A stretch of 64,000 nt of DNA from Nymphaea colorata (GCF_008831285.2 NC_045144.1:14373858-14437857), one strand, 5' to 3'. Positions 50,163 to 63,296 are shown, counted from the stretch's first letter. The notes: generated from the sequence alone by a model not told the origin. Translations and numbers: made by a program.

Positions 50163-52042
50163 TATGGGAGTGCTAACTGGTCAAGTTAGAAGGAAAGGAA
50201 GTAAAGGAAAAGAAAGAGATGAATTAATGAATGCAAATTTATCTCTTTCATAATACGTTCATTTCCATCCTAATAGTTCCATTTTTAGAGGGACTAAAAA
50301 TATACAGTTATCTCCTTCCTTTTTCCTCGATTTCTTTTTATTCAAACACAATTTTGTCTAACCATTTTATTTCCCTCCATTATAATATGACTGCACAAAA
50401 CCCAATCCACTCTGTCCTTTCCTTTGCTTCCTCATACGTCCTTCCATCAAAACATGTTCTGAATTTATGGTTCCTTAAATGCATGGCTCTAACGAATTTG
50501 CAGATTTGAGAACCATAAATTTAAGATCCTTTATAACCATCTAGTTTAATAGTTTATATTGAAGAAAAGGGAAGAAAGGGATGGAACAATATTGGTTCTT
50601 GCTAGGAAAACATGCATCATAGATGCAGAGATTACAAATATTCATGGTGTAATTCAAGCATCATCCAAACTAAAGATTTCGTTTTCTTTTCAGAAATGAA
50701 TGGTAAAAAATCTCATGTCATCCTTAATCTTAGATCTCAGGCAATCAAATCCTCCCTTATAAGTTTAGGAATATCAATGGATCAGATTTATGTTAGGTTT
50801 GTCACCAAATTGCTTCCAAAAAGTCGGACATGGAACATATATCAGATCAGATTTAGATTAAAATGACATCTCTTCAGGTTCGGATTCAAATTTGATCTTA
50901 AATAACTATATGATTGGATCTGTTCTATTCAGATTTACGTTTCAGTTTTAAATTCCTATATCTAATATTCAACTATCTTTTGAAAGTTGGTGGTTCTTGG
51001 CATATCCTAATGTCATTTAGATTTCGTTATGTGTTTAAAAATAGGATTCATATTTGGTTGTGAATTTAAAAGTGAGATTTGGATAGGATTCAGATTGCAA
51101 ATTGAAGAAATGGATCCAGATATGGTAAACTTTCTTTCACCCATATCCAAATCTAAATTCAAACCCAAATATATGAACATGCCATAAGTTATGGCAAATG
51201 TATGTATGCTTCAAATCCAATCTGTTGACATCCCTACCTAACTTCATCAAAAGCTGGATTTTAGAACCTTCACATATAGGTGTACTATAGTGTAAGATTT
51301 AGGAAAAGGGAGGCGATACCTATTATTCAAGGGAGTGAAATTGAATGTTAGGGTTTAATGTATTTTTCTGTCCTAATGAGAGGAAGCGTAACTTCCTTCT
51401 TATGTGCAAGAATACTAATGACCTGCTTTTTATCCAAGGGCTGGGATGGCATTTTTTTTGAAATCATCATGACATGTTAGGATCAGTGCTTTAGTACTAT
51501 TTCCTTTTTTTCTTACTTGTGAAGAGTTTACTTCATGAATATATGTGCACAGTGATGACTCAGACATAACTACTTGGAAACGATTAGTGGATTTGATGTG
51601 AAAGGATGCACAATATTAAAGATAATGGACAACTTAAGTTCGTAATTTTAATTTCCTTTCTTACATGCCGAGGGTGACATTGTTTCCTAAATATATACTT
51701 ATCATGACATGCAAGCTTAATGGCAGGAGATTCACCTTAATTAAGTTGACAAACTGAACAATTGTCGTTCACTTCACTGTCAGTTTATTTTTATGGAAAC
51801 TGAGCACAGGATTATGTTGTTCGATTATTATGTTGTTCGATTATTCGCGGAGGTGGTGATGTAGGTTAAAAATTTTCAGAAAGAGCTGCTATTTTGGATT
51901 TTCTCATCGAATATCAAGAAATGGGCTTCATTTTTTTTTTTGAGTTTTAACCAGCAGCAGTCAGCCTAATTTTAGTTAGCTGGCTTGCTAATAAGGAAAG
52001 GAAAAAAAATCCTTGAAACAATTAGAGGGGAAAAGATCCCCA

Positions 52043-52043
<1 letters not shown>

Positions 52044-52088
<45 letters not shown>
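52044..52088. repeat. (TA)n microsatellite
   Basis: About 45 bp of alternating AT. Confidence 0.97.
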
Positions 52089-52091
<3 letters not shown>

Positions 52092-52706
52092 GGAGTTGTC
52101 ATGAACTGCAGACATACAAATAGAATTTAACTTCGAAACAAGTTTACATAGGTGGAAAATTATGTAGATCCCTTACCATAGCTTTCTGCCCCTCCTTTGA
52201 TATGGCCACTTTGAACATCACCAGCAGAGGTCGGCCTTATAACTGTACCCTTCTGATGCAATGTTCAGCCATAGACAATATGATGAATCGGCCTCCTTGA
52301 AGAGCCCTTACTAGCTAACGTTTTCCCATGTGGTTTTTGTCGTTTCTCTCTGTAGAACACTTTGGAGGTCAATTAAGGTTCTTGGTTTGCTTTCAATTTG
52401 AGATTTACCTGATCCATACACTACAAAAAACGAACCCTATACCGGCGATATAGACATTGTCGAAAAAGGCTATAGCGGTAATTTGGGCATCACCTGTTAG
52501 ATTTATACCGGTGGCAATTCTACCTCTATATGTCATGCCCACTGCTGCACTACATTGCAGCGGCGAAATTTACCACCGGTATCACCGCTTTATATTATCT
52601 GTACCCACCAACATCACCGCTATATGTCATTTTCAGAATATTGCTGATTTCAGGGCCATGGAGAAAGGATTATCCACTGATTCTCCTAGTGGAGGGAGTC
52701 CCACCG

Positions 52707-52897
52707 ACCTGAAATACAAACAGTTGTCCAAGACCCTTTGCTGACATAGGAAATGGGTGATGGGATTGATAGGAATGGCTTATGACGTTGGCAATGTCAT
52801 TAATGGAGGTGGGGAGCAGGACAGTAGCAGGGTAGGCTTGGCTGAGCCTGCTAAAGTCAATGGAGAAATGAAGAATTGCCGTTGGATCCATGGTTAT
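52707..52897 (-). pseudogene. Cytokinin oxidase/dehydrogenase-like fragment inside the CACTA element
   Basis: A minus-strand frame reads MDPTAILHFSIDFSRLSQAY, then PATVLLPTSINDIANVISHS and PFPMSAKGLGQ. The order DF-x-P-A-x-V-L-x-P-x-S-x-x-D-I-A followed by S-A-K-G matches the start of the FAD-binding domain of plant cytokinin dehydrogenases. The GHGHS motif with the flavin-linking histidine should follow the last glycine but is replaced by GQLF, and similarity ends there. It is a short non-functional piece. Another member of the FAD_binding_4 family is possible. Confidence 0.6.
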
Positions 52898-53304
52898 GTG
52901 TTCTGAAATCTCACTGGGAAAATGGTCAAACCATGAATAGCACAGAGTACAGACCAACCATGGTATTGGTAGTAACACGGCTTGCAGGTATCAGATGCAA
53001 GAGGGTTGCGAAAGGAAAAACACAAAAATGGAAAGGTGAAAAGGAAAACATTTTCACAAAGAATGTAATGTTCCTCACTCAGCTTGACAAGGTTCCCTTA
53101 GCACACCTTAAGCACCTATTGTGCTCTAAGAGCTGGCCTATGCCTTCAAATGATGTGGGACCTACAATTGATGCAGTATGCCCTCATTGGTTCTACTGTA
53201 CAATACCAACAAAAACATGTGTGAGAATCCAACAGCCCTTGTTACTGCATAACCATCTAATACTGCCATCATGAATGGGAGAGCTATGAGCTACATTTTT
53301 GAAG

Positions 53305-53566
53305 TTATTGAAGCACGTTAAATGATTGTGCTCCCCGAGCAACCTTAATGAAAACATCCTCCAAGGCGGTATTTGCCAAACCCCCACGCCAGAATACTTA
53401 GTTTGTTTTTTGCATTTTCCACAGCTCAGAACATGTCTCCAATTCTAACTTCCTGCTTTTGCAATTCAAACTTCTGAGTACCTGATAGGTGGTAGATTGT
53501 GTTTGCAGTTTGAGAGATTTGACGCACCAAGAGCTCTACCTTTTCTTCTTGACTAGATGTTGCCAT
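53305..53566 (-). pseudogene. ABCA (ATH-type) transporter C-terminal fragment inside the CACTA element
   Basis: The minus strand reads ATSSQEEKVELLVRQISQTA, then SGTQKFELQKQEVRIGDMF. After an in-frame TGA at 53428-53426 it continues with AVENAKNKLSILAWG and, after a one-base gain in a G run (53381-53385), LANTALEDVFIKVARGAQSF. This is the end of the second nucleotide-binding half of plant ABCA/ATH transporters, where the same blocks occur in this order just before the C-terminus. Damage: one stop and one frameshift. No ATP-binding motifs are included. Confidence 0.8.
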
Positions 53567-54823
53567 CATAAATATGTTAGATACTCCATATCTAACCCAC
53601 ATAATCCATGACATGTTGCAGACGACATAGCAACTTTCAGTCTTAAGCAAGACAAAGTCAAAAGTTGCAGGTTATGGATTAATAACTGATGCGGCCCACG
53701 TTTGTTTCCTAAGCCACATAATAAATTGGAATATCTTTTGACAAGTTATGTTTTAATATCATTTTCCCCCCTCCAATGTGTTTTCTTGTAACAATTGAGA
53801 TGGGGCACCATGTATACTAGCAAACACATGGCCTAAAGCACTCTATGTGGTAGCATAAATTAACTGTTTCTATAATCCTTGCTCAAACTGAAACTGTGAC
53901 CTGCGTTACTGCAGAATAAAACGTGCAATCTTCTAGCTCAGGTTTCCCATACTTAGGCTTGCAATGGGTTGAATCCAACACAGCTAGGTTGCTAAGTACA
54001 ATAGACATTGGGTCAGGGTTAGATCTGATATAATGGAAAATGAAATTATAGCAAAGAGCTACCTTGGAAGCATTCCCCTTTTCCCTCATATACTGTTTTT
54101 GGTTTTCAGCAAATTATGCATCTGATAACTTTTATTTGTTAAAATCATTTTAATAAAAGTAAAGGCAAAAAATTTAAAGAGAAAAATACCTCCTTTGTAG
54201 AGACAGAAATTTGGCTTGGAAAAATGAACTGATCCATATAAATACCAAATTTGGAAGGAATGCAGAATTATATAAGAGTTGAACAGTGGGCTTAGACACT
54301 AAGTCAAGAATGAGCGAATTAGTTTGGATTGTCCTTTCATCCTCTCATTACTGTTTGTACATTTATCTCTTTTTTCATCAGAGAGATGTCCAACCAGCCT
54401 TCTGCTTAAAGTTGACGAGACAGTGCTTGTCGAAAATCATGAACATATTTAACATCTTTATTCTTGTTCATATGATAAAAACCATTTTTATAGCATGAAG
54501 GTTAAAAGGAAGGCTGGGTTGTTCCATAAGTATGATGTCAGTAATGAATGGGTGAATCAGAAACTCTCCCTTCTTTTTTTGTGTACTTTTTATTCTCATA
54601 AATACCTAAAAAAATTAATGCATGATTGGAACAATCATAAAAGCAAGCAATATAATCCTACTTAATTTTCATGTCATTTGAGTATAAAACAGTAGTTCTC
54701 TTTCACAATAGGATCCAGCTCATCCAGAAACAAACTTTCACAAGTAAAAAGTAGCAATGACTCTTCTTTCTTGGGCCAATTCCAATGTGAGAGCAAATTG
54801 TCTTGCAAATGTACCGTTTGATA

Positions 54824-54897
54824 TTAAGCTTCAAGAAGCCAGCAATGCATTTGTAAGGAATTGGCACAAGCTATTAAGCTTCAAGAAGCCAGCAATG
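54824..54897. repeat. Short direct repeat inside the CACTA element
   Basis: ATTAAGCTTCAAGAAGCCAG followed by CAATG occurs twice, about 50 bp apart, around 54824 and 54873. Confidence 0.85.
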
Positions 54898-55057
54898 TTA
54901 TTTACTCCCTCTCTCATACTTACTGTCTTGCATGCGTGCGACTCTCTAAATTCGGTGGGAAATAACACTGTGCACAAGCTGATGTATATACATACATTTG
55001 CTACAACTGATGCCCTAAGCATTGGTCATAGCCAGTATAGGTTTTTGTTGTAGTATA

Positions 55058-56700
55058 TTCACCACAAGTGCTTGAACCTCTGCTCAAGTAACCTGTAAAA
55101 CAGATTGACAAATTGCAACCTGCCTAGATCCTATCTTGACCTAGACCACAAAAAGAAGCTGCAGACAGCACAACTATATGCCAAACTAATGTAAAAATTT
55201 CATAGAATAAGGATCCATGTCAGAAGAATGCAATGTTCCTAGCATGCAATGCATAATTTCTGCACTTGCCTCTGAGATTTTGCAAATGAAAATATTCCCT
55301 GGATGTGAAAGAAGCATGTTGCAAAAAGGCCACCATGACCAAATCAAAGAAAAAAAAAACCTTAAATGTAGCCTGATGGTTATATTCACTCTTTATTTTG
55401 TCCTCTCAGTGATTATTGTTAGAAATACCATGAACTTGAAGAATCCTTCAAGGATCACATCCAATCTTCAAGGATATATTTGATGTCATCAGACTTGGGA
55501 TTCGAAATCTGATATAACATCCACGTTGAGGGTGATCTACCAATCGAACAAACAGTGGTGGATATACTACTTGTGCATTATCAAGCATAATATTCAAAGG
55601 CTTACATGGAGGCTCAGAGTGGACTCATTTATTTGTGCATTAAATTTCTGAACAACATTCTTCAAATTCTCACAACTAAACAGTTATAAATCTACATAAC
55701 AATGAAAATATGATGCCATCAATATATGCAAAAGTCTAGAAATTTCTTTACAATAGTGTTTGAAAAAATTTCAATAAAATCTTAAATATGACAAACCACC
55801 ATGTTTTGGAAGAATATGGTCTAGCAAAAGCTTACAATTTTTAGGAAAAAAATATCTTACTAATTGTCACCATGGTGGACTGGTATAGAAAGCATTTTTC
55901 TTAACCCACATCTGTTTTTTGAAATAAACAAAGGGAAACAGAGTGTTCTCAACTAATAATATGAAGACTTTGCCTGTACAAATAAACATGCCCTTAAAGT
56001 AAGAAAGGTTGAAAATTTAGGATATGTTTGGTTCTATTGATGGTGAATATACTAAACCATCACAAACCATATTTGCAAAGAATCAAGCTGAAAGCAACCC
56101 TGAATTTTAGATGAAATCAGAATGACTCCTCTGTGCTATTAATATAGGAGAAATTTTCTGTGAAGATCAGACTTTTGGAAAAAGCTCACAGGCACAACTC
56201 TATAAAACAATAAAACGATGGGCACATGCATGTGAGACAGTGTGGAACCAGTGTCTGACTCATAGTTGTCCAATATTGAAGTTTACTGGAACCCATTTGG
56301 GAACCTAAGGAACAAAATGGCTAGTTGCAGGAATCCAATCATGAATCTCAGGAACACGACATCCAAAGCAAAGTGATGCTTCATTTTCAGCACCCCTAGA
56401 TATGTTCCACTAACATAGTTCCTGCCATTGATACCAGGCCCATTCTTTGACAAATTTCAGTTCTTAGAGGGTATTAACTTTTACCAGACTGCATCACAAG
56501 TATCACCATTATCCCTATCAACTGTATCTTTTTCCCATACAGAAACAAGAACCATTAATAGGATTTCAGAATTATTACAAGCTCTAGTCAATGAATTATA
56601 TGTTTCAGTTGAAAATCAAGGATTTTAAGTTCTAATGGAGCATTAAAAAAGAGAAAGAAGTTTCATGGGACAACTCTAGAATCTGTTGTTAGTGCTCATG
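55058..56700. other. Intergenic between CACTA and Copia elements; no gene
   Basis: AT-rich. Short frames at 55217-55483 and 56428-56628 lack recognised homology. Confidence 0.6.
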
Positions 56701-56979
56701 TGTTGATAGATCCTATCTAGATAGAGAAACCCTGAATTTTCAAGAAAAGAACATTCCCCTAATATATATATATACACACACACACACACAAGGTCAAGAA
56801 AAAGAGAGAGAAACTCTATTCGAATAACATTAGTCTACCCTAATCTTATGTTCAATGAGAATTAGGGTGAAACCAACAAATTACAAAATAAGTCCAAGAT
56901 TAGAACAAATATTAATAAGGAGCTGTTCCTAAAACTGTTAAATATTCAAAACACCACATAATATAAACATTATTCAACA
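56701..56979 (-). repeat. Copia 3' LTR, 279 bp
   Basis: Bounded by TGTTGATAGA and TATTCAACA, i.e. TGTTGA/TCAACA inverted ends. It directly abuts the polypurine tract. It contains TATATATATACACACACACA at 56762-56790. Confidence 0.75.
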
Positions 56980-56995
56980 CTCCCCCTCAAGCTGG
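56980..56995 (-). promoter_or_regulatory. Copia polypurine tract
   Basis: The minus strand reads CAGCTTGAGGGGGAG directly before TGTTGAATAA, the characteristic plant Copia plus-strand primer site. Confidence 0.85.
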
Positions 56996-56999
56996 AGCA

Positions 57000-58400
57000 T
57001 AGATGTTAATCATGCTCAACTTATCACAACATCTAGAAAACTTTGCAATAGGCAAGAATTTAGTAAAGATATCAGCTGTTTGATCAAACTTCTGAAGCTA
57101 CATGTATGGTGGAGATGATTCCCCCTTGAACCATATCACGTATGTAACGGCAATTTACTTCAATATACTTTATCCTCTCATGAAATATGAGATTATTGAC
57201 AAAATAGGTGCAGCCCTGTTATCACAAAACCTCTTCATAAGTATAGAAGTAGAAATACCAAAGCTTTCGTAAGGATCTAGACCAAGTCATTTCGGCAGTA
57301 GTTCCAGCCATAGCATGATATTCCGACTCCGCATTGGACCTAGAAACAACATTTACTTCTTACTCCTGCAAGATATGGGATTTCCTCCCACAAATACACA
57401 AAACCCTGTGGAAGACTTCCTACCATCAACTGAGCCTGCATAATCTGCAGCGCTACAAGCTTCAACATCAAGAGATATATCCTTTTTATAGAAAAGATCT
57501 TTGCCAGAGGAGAACTTTAAATACTTGACAATTAATAAAGCTGCATCCCAATGTGACCTTTTTCTTGTCTTTCCATGAATTGACTTAATTTTTATACAAC
57601 AAAACTAATATCTGGTAGTCATCATCACATAAAAAAGCTTACCAATCAACGATATGTAGACGTGAGTTCATAAGAAGAGTTACAGGTTTATCTCCTAGCA
57701 TCCTTATGTCATGTAAAAGATAAATAACATATTTCTTTTGTGATAACACCACTCCTTTATTACTACGAACAACTTCAATGCAAGAAAATACCATAGTTGA
57801 CCAAGATCTTTGGTAACAAAGTATTTTTATAGAAATATCTTTGTTAGTGCTACATCCTGCTCACATTCACTTGTCAAAACATTATCATCAACATACACCA
57901 CTAGCATAACTATACCTCTAGATCCTTTTTTGATGAACAAATCATTCAACTAAGACCTCTTAAAGCCACATTCTAACACATCTTCGGAGAATTTGTGAAA
58001 CCAAGCACGAGGACTTTGTTTTAAGCCATATATAGCTTTCTTCAACCTGCATTCCTTATTACACTCCCCCTGACATTCAAAGCCATGAGGCTGCTACATA
58101 TAAACAATCTCATCAAGATCCACATACAAGAAAGTTTTTTTGACATCCAACTAATATAAGGGCCAATCATAATGTATAGCAACTGACACAAGAAGATGTA
58201 TGATCCCAATTCTAGCCATAGGAGAGAAATCTCAAAGAAATTGACAACATATGTTTATGTATACCCTTTTGCTACAAGGCGAGCTTTGTAGTGCTTCACT
58301 GAGCCATTGGATAGACACTTTCTAGTAAAACCCCATTTGGAGCCAACGATATCACAACCAAAAGAGAGATCAACTAAGTCCCATGTTTCCCATTGAAATA
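57000..58400 (-). pseudogene. Copia reverse transcriptase/RNase H remnant
   Basis: Readable pieces: AWFHKFSEDVLECGFKRS near 58015-57960, VVYVDDNVLTSECEQD at about 57901-57855 with the catalytic YVDD intact, and the RNase H block AESEYHAMAGTTAEM at about 57336-57290. Several stop codons and shifts separate them. Confidence 0.85.
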
Positions 58401-59146
58401 GAGTCTCCATCTCATCCTGCATAACTTGCCACCACTTCGGTCATGTAATGCCTGTTGGTGACTAGAGGGAACAGAGTGCACTGACAAGGTTGACACAAAC
58501 TACTATAGGCTATCATCAATACTATCAGTAGAAACAAACTGAGAGATAGGATGAAAAGTATACTATCGTTTGCCTTTGAGTAGGGCAATAAGTAAATCTG
58601 AAAATATTTCAAAAGCATCCTAAGGAGGAGGATCAATGAGGTCAGGTATACTCATATCTTGAGAAGCAACTAGTGGGCAGTCAAGAGCAGAAGCATGTCG
58701 ACGGGTGTATACCAATGGAGGATCATGGAATTTGCTGACACTCGGGGAAGAATCAAGGAGTAGACTATAAGGAAACTGGTGGTATAGGTAAAAGAACAGA
58801 CAACGACATGTTTATAGTGTTGGAGTAGACTGGAAATAAGGACGTGACTCAGAGAATGTAACATACCCTGATGTACTGCTCATTAGAAAGTGAGTCAAAA
58901 TAGATATAACCCTTTTGGTGTTTTGGGTAGCAAATAAAAATATATTTAATTGATTGAACACCAAAATTGTGTCTATTAGGGTCAAGGATATGAACAAAGC
59001 AAGTACAGCTAAAGACTTTGGGTGAAAGGGAAAACATGGGTCTATCTAGATAGAAAAATTGGATAGGAATTTCATTGCCAATAGACAATGATGGTAGATG
59101 GTTAATCAGGTACCATGCAGTGAGAATGACATCATGAGAGTATGAG

Positions 59147-59824
59147 TCATATCAAATAACTGACGATGTTTATGTTTGACAATATCATTTTGTTGAGAAG
59201 TATGAAGACAAGTAAATTGAGGGCAGATTTCATATTTGGTGTAAAAGTGCAGCAATGTATTGGATTTGCACTCACAAGCATTATCAGTGCAAATGTTTTT
59301 ATAGTGAAACCAAATTGAGTCTTTATTTCAATAATAAAATTTTGAAGAATACAAATAACTTCAGACCTGTCTGTTAATATGAACACCCAATGAGAAAAAT
59401 CATCAACAATAACAAGATAATATCTAAACTTTGTCTGGCTTACAACCCGGCTACGCCCCCAAAGCTCAAAATGAATAAGATAAAAAACTACATAACTAGA
59501 CAAGCTAACACTGGAAGGGAAACTACTTCTAGTGTGTTTGCCCAATTAACAGACCTCGCGCTGAAATGACACAAAAATATTAGGAAGGACACCATAAAAC
59601 TTGGACAATGATGGATGACCTAGTCGGAGATGCCACTGATACAGGGTAGGCTTAGATAGAGTAGTAGATGCCACAATCTCCACTTGTTTCGACAGTATGT
59701 AAACTTCTTTGTGCTCATGGCTGCCACCAATAGTCTTCCTAGTTTGCAAGTCCTCAAAAATACATGAACCAAGATCAAATATAGCTCTACAACTTAAATA
59801 ATTTATCAAGTAAGTAATAGACAA
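59147..59824 (-). pseudogene. Copia GAG-pre-integrase and integrase remnant
   Basis: LYQWHLRLGHPSLSKF (about 59649-59600) is the pre-integrase zinc-binding region. Then FELWGRSRVVSQTKFRYYLV and VDDFSHWVF belong to the integrase core, followed by KTQFGFTIKT. Frameshifts and stops break the domain. Confidence 0.85.
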
Positions 59825-60189
59825 AAGGTTAGTAGAAAATTTTTAGAGCATATAAAACATAGGAAAAAAAAGGTAGAACTAGAGAGTTTCACATCCCTAA
59901 CTCCAATAATAGGAAAAAGCATCCTGTTGCTAAGTGTAATATGTTGAGGTTGTGAAAAATGATGCAATGAGGTAAATAAGTGAGGTTGACAGCACAAATG
60001 TTTCGAAGCCCCAAAATCATGAATCCACATGGTACCTGGTTCATGGGAAGTACTACCAACAAATAAAGAAGAATCCACCACAACAAAGGAGGCAGTTGCA
60101 GATGTCATGGCAAGGAGAGGCTGTTGAATCATAAGCTGAACATACTGTACCTTGGTCATGGTCATAGTAGAACTACCAGAAGTCGTCAA
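59825..60189 (-). pseudogene. Copia protease remnant with altered active site
   Basis: GTMWIHDFGASKHLC corresponds to the aspartic protease active site, normally D-S-G-A; here the serine is phenylalanine. FTSLHHFSQPQHITL follows as in the family. This change alone would be expected to harm activity. Confidence 0.75.
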
Positions 60190-60400
60190 GGAAGGAGACT
60201 CTTCAAGGAAGGAGACTCTCCAAGTAGTGTAGCATCTTGGGCTGAACCTATAAAAATCTGAGAAGTGAAGGTTCCTCTGCCACTTAAAGTACTAAATCTT
60301 TTGTCATGAGATGAGAAACAGAAGCTAAACAACCATGTTTGTCCCAGCACCTATCTTCTAAATCACCTAAGTTCCCTGAACATCCGGTAGGCTTTTGAGA

Positions 60401-62199
60401 GTCACTTTAAGTGATTACATACTATGGTATCAAAGGTGTCGCAAAGGAAGAATTTGACCCATAAAGAGTTCAAAACATACAATTTAAGAGTCCATCTAAG
60501 CCAAACCAGATTTGTTAATATCTAATAAATCTAGCAGGTTCTCCTAGTGTTCAAGAACAGGGCGATGAAGAACTTTCCAAGAAACATAGTGGAATTTTCT
60601 TGTGTTCCCATCACCTCATAAATCTAGCTATAAGAGGGATAGTTTTCTTGAGAGCATTGGCAGGCATCTAGAAGCAACTAGACCAAAAGCAGACTAGTTG
60701 AGTTCTAACAAATCCAATTAAACATAGAGACCAACATAAGAAAGCAATGGAGCTTTCCATGCCACATGTTTTTTTGGTGATTTTTGTCAGCGTCACACCA
60801 TTCAGGCTTAAGATTGCCTACAAATATCAGCAATCCCATGTATTTAACCTAAAGCTCAGAAGACTTCCATCAAGCAATGACTTTAAGCTTTCCACAAGGG
60901 CTTCGTCCAAGAAAAAAGGAATGAGCCACTATTTCTCAAAACACACGACCAAACTTGAAATTACAGGAAATCGATCCAGCACCATTTTAAGTTCTACAAT
61001 TGATCTTTGCTTTAGTTGAAAAAATCATTACATCATATGCAAAGGATAACATCACTAGGCAAAAGATATGACTTGTAATCTAGGGATCTTAATGCTGCCT
61101 TTGTATACACAAAATTTAAGTTTTATACCAAGGATCTCCTTGACTACAAGAAGGAACAATGACATTGGGTCAAATTTTTGAATTTCCATGCTTAGGAGGA
61201 AAGAATTTGCCAATGCCTCCATTGATTATAATGGCCAATGAAGCAGTTGAAACACACATTGTGACAAAATTTACCCACGTTGGAGAAAAGCCAAGGTACA
61301 GTAAAGAATTCAATAAAGATATTATTATGCAAAGTACTTTTCGCAAATGGCATAAGTCTGGTAATATTTACAAGTTCCAATAGTGATTACTCATAGTAGA
61401 AAGTAAGGTTCAACACTTAAATCATTTCATCGAGTTTCTTTAGGAAACTAGTCAGTCTAAACACGTTGTATGTTTTACTGAGTTTATCTATGTTATTATT
61501 TTATGTGGTTCTCCCTATGCTCATTCAGTTTTCTTTGTCTCACTTTATGATGTTTTATTATTAATTACTAGGTAACAATTAAGGACAATCTAGGTAAGGA
61601 AAAAGGTGACTGGCCATAAAAGCCTTGTTGAGGAAGTGGATAGAGTATTTACCATTGCATGTTAGCACATTATGTTTATGGTGACAGTTTATTACTTTTG
61701 GAATTGGAGTTCAAGCTATCAACAAATGCATATGTGAAGTTACATTCTCTTTTTTCATATAAGTAATCTGATTATTTAGTCACTATTTCTTTAGGTTTCC
61801 TCTATGTTGCATTTTAGTCATAATGAATTTTCTTGTATGATTACTTGATAGCTCCTTCAAAGTAATAGATTTGAGTGTAGTATTCTTGAAATTTTATGCA
61901 TCTTTTCCAATTATTCTTATGGAGACCTTAATTGCATTAAAGGCCCAGATGACAAAACATGTAGATCTCTGTTTTTTGCATCCTGCAATAGATTTCTTAT
62001 TGATTGTAGACTGCAGGTGTTGAAAGATATCAATAGAAAGTTTTTTTGGTCTAATAATGATCAATGTTGTGAAACTATCATGTTTTGACTTCATTGGTTC
62101 TTGATGAATATGCACTATAGAGAACACAGCCACAAGGTTGCTTGTTGATTCACACAGCCACAAAGTTGGAGGTTGCTTAAAAGAATCTAGCATTAAGGC
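60401..62199. other. Intergenic; unassigned short ORFs
   Basis: TGGTATCAAAGGT at 60424-60436 resembles a tRNA-Met primer-binding site on the plus strand, but no LTR was found next to it. Plus-strand frames at 60747-61019 (90 codons) and 61159-61383 (74 codons) match nothing I know; the latter might belong to the 5' part of the L1 element. Confidence 0.5.
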
Positions 62200-63290
62200 A
62201 AAGGAATCATGTGGGGTATGTTGCAGCTCACATTAAGGGCATTAGAGAGGCACTTGATTCTTTACAGGCTAGGATAGACATAGTGGAAACTAGTTTGTCC
62301 CAATGAAGGTTCTTCTTAGGCAAGAACTGTCCTCAGCTTTGCATAAGAAGAAAGTCAAGGAAGGCTGCATTCTGAAATTAAATGGCTTAACAGAAGGGAT
62401 ATGAATAGAACTTTTTTCCAAAGTAGCTAAAGGCAGTAGGGTTAAAAATCACATTAGTGTTATCAAGCGTGAAGGTGTTATGGTAGGGGATCTGAAGCAT
62501 ATTCAAGACATGTGCTGTAATCATTTCTATAATCTGCTTGGTTTGAGCAAGGGTTCTAGAGAGGCTCTCTCTGACATGAGTAGTGTTTTGCTTGTCACTG
62601 ATTTGGAAACTAAATTCTCCTTTGTCCTGTCACGATGTAAGAGGTGAGGGAGATTATTTCGTGTTAGATTCCAATAGTGCATCAAGGCCCGACAAATTTT
62701 CATCCTCCTTCTTTATACTCTACTAGCATATTGTGGTAATGGAGATCTTTAAGATCACGAAGAGATTCATGAGCACTGACAAATTAGCCAAGAAGATAAA
62801 TCACATGAGCATGTAAAGCAGGTTCATGATTATCACCCTATAGCTCCTTTCATGCTCTTTATAAGCTTATCTCCAAATTTTTAGTTAACAAAATGGTGCA
62901 TTTTAGAGAATTATTGGGTAGAAACAAAGTGTGTTCATTGCAGGTAGATCAACATATGATAATGTTATCTTGGCTCATGAAATTGTTCACGCGCTTAACA
63001 AGCCCAGTAAAAAGTCTTTTGTTTGAAGATTGACATCTTGTAGGCTTATGATTGGGTGAACTTGGGTTTTCTCACATGGGTTTTGGGGTTCTCTGAGGTA
63101 TGCATTTTTTCATTATGTCTTGTACGGAAACTACCTCTGCAACTATACTGGTAAATGATGTCCCTTGTGAGTTTTCTGATTTCTTGAAAGGGCTATGCTA
63201 AGGAGACCCTCTCTCTCCTTACCTTTTTATACTTATTATGGAGGCACTATCTCATAGCATTAAAGTAAAAGTAGCTACACTCTGATTAGA
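62200..63290 (+). pseudogene. L1-type LINE ORF2 remnant (reverse transcriptase)
   Basis: Plus-strand pieces in several frames: NRRDMNRTFFQSSKGSRVKN (about 62388-62450), DYHPIALSCSLYKLISKFL (about 62828-62885), QVDQHMIMLSWLMKL, FIMSCTETTSATILVNDVPC (about 63108-63170) and GDPLSPYLFILIMEALS (about 63200-63255). These follow the order of the plant L1 reverse transcriptase. An ochre stop replaces the glutamine just before GDPLSP, and other stops and shifts abound. Sequence after about 63290 does not continue, so the catalytic DD box and 3' end are missing. Confidence 0.85.
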
Positions 63291-63296
63291 CCACTC

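Larger units (their letters stand above)
48841..52418. other. Intergenic, repeat debris; no gene
   Basis: AT-rich. GGCGGAGCC-family pieces lie near 49159 and at 49989-50162. A GGATTTGGAT-type MITE relic ends TTGACATCCCTAC near 51235. A (TA)n tract lies at 52044-52088. Confidence 0.6.
52419..55054. mobile_element. Non-autonomous CACTA (En/Spm) element carrying gene fragments
   Basis: Left end CACTACAAAAAACG is followed by CCTATACCGGCGATAT and repeated TATACCGGTGGC/TATAGCGGTAAT subterminal words, as in plant CACTA elements. The right end reads GCCAGTATAGG then TTTTTGTTGTAGT, the inverted match of the left end with the last base lost. ATA at 52416-52418 and 55055-55057 would be the 3-bp target duplication. 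No transposase is found in the 2.6 kb. Inside are minus-strand fragments of two unrelated host genes, so it is a transduplicating type. Confidence 0.75.
56701..60400 (-). mobile_element. Decayed Ty1/Copia retrotransposon, 5' end missing
   Basis: On the minus strand the order is a gag remnant with a CWDKHG zinc-knuckle scar (about 60350), protease, integrase (59820-59150), reverse transcriptase (58400-57550, with YVDD) and RNase H (57345-57240), then a polypurine tract and a 3' LTR. Protease-integrase-RT-RNase H order defines Copia. Many stops and frameshifts are present. The 5' LTR is not found; similarity fades near 60400. Confidence 0.85.
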
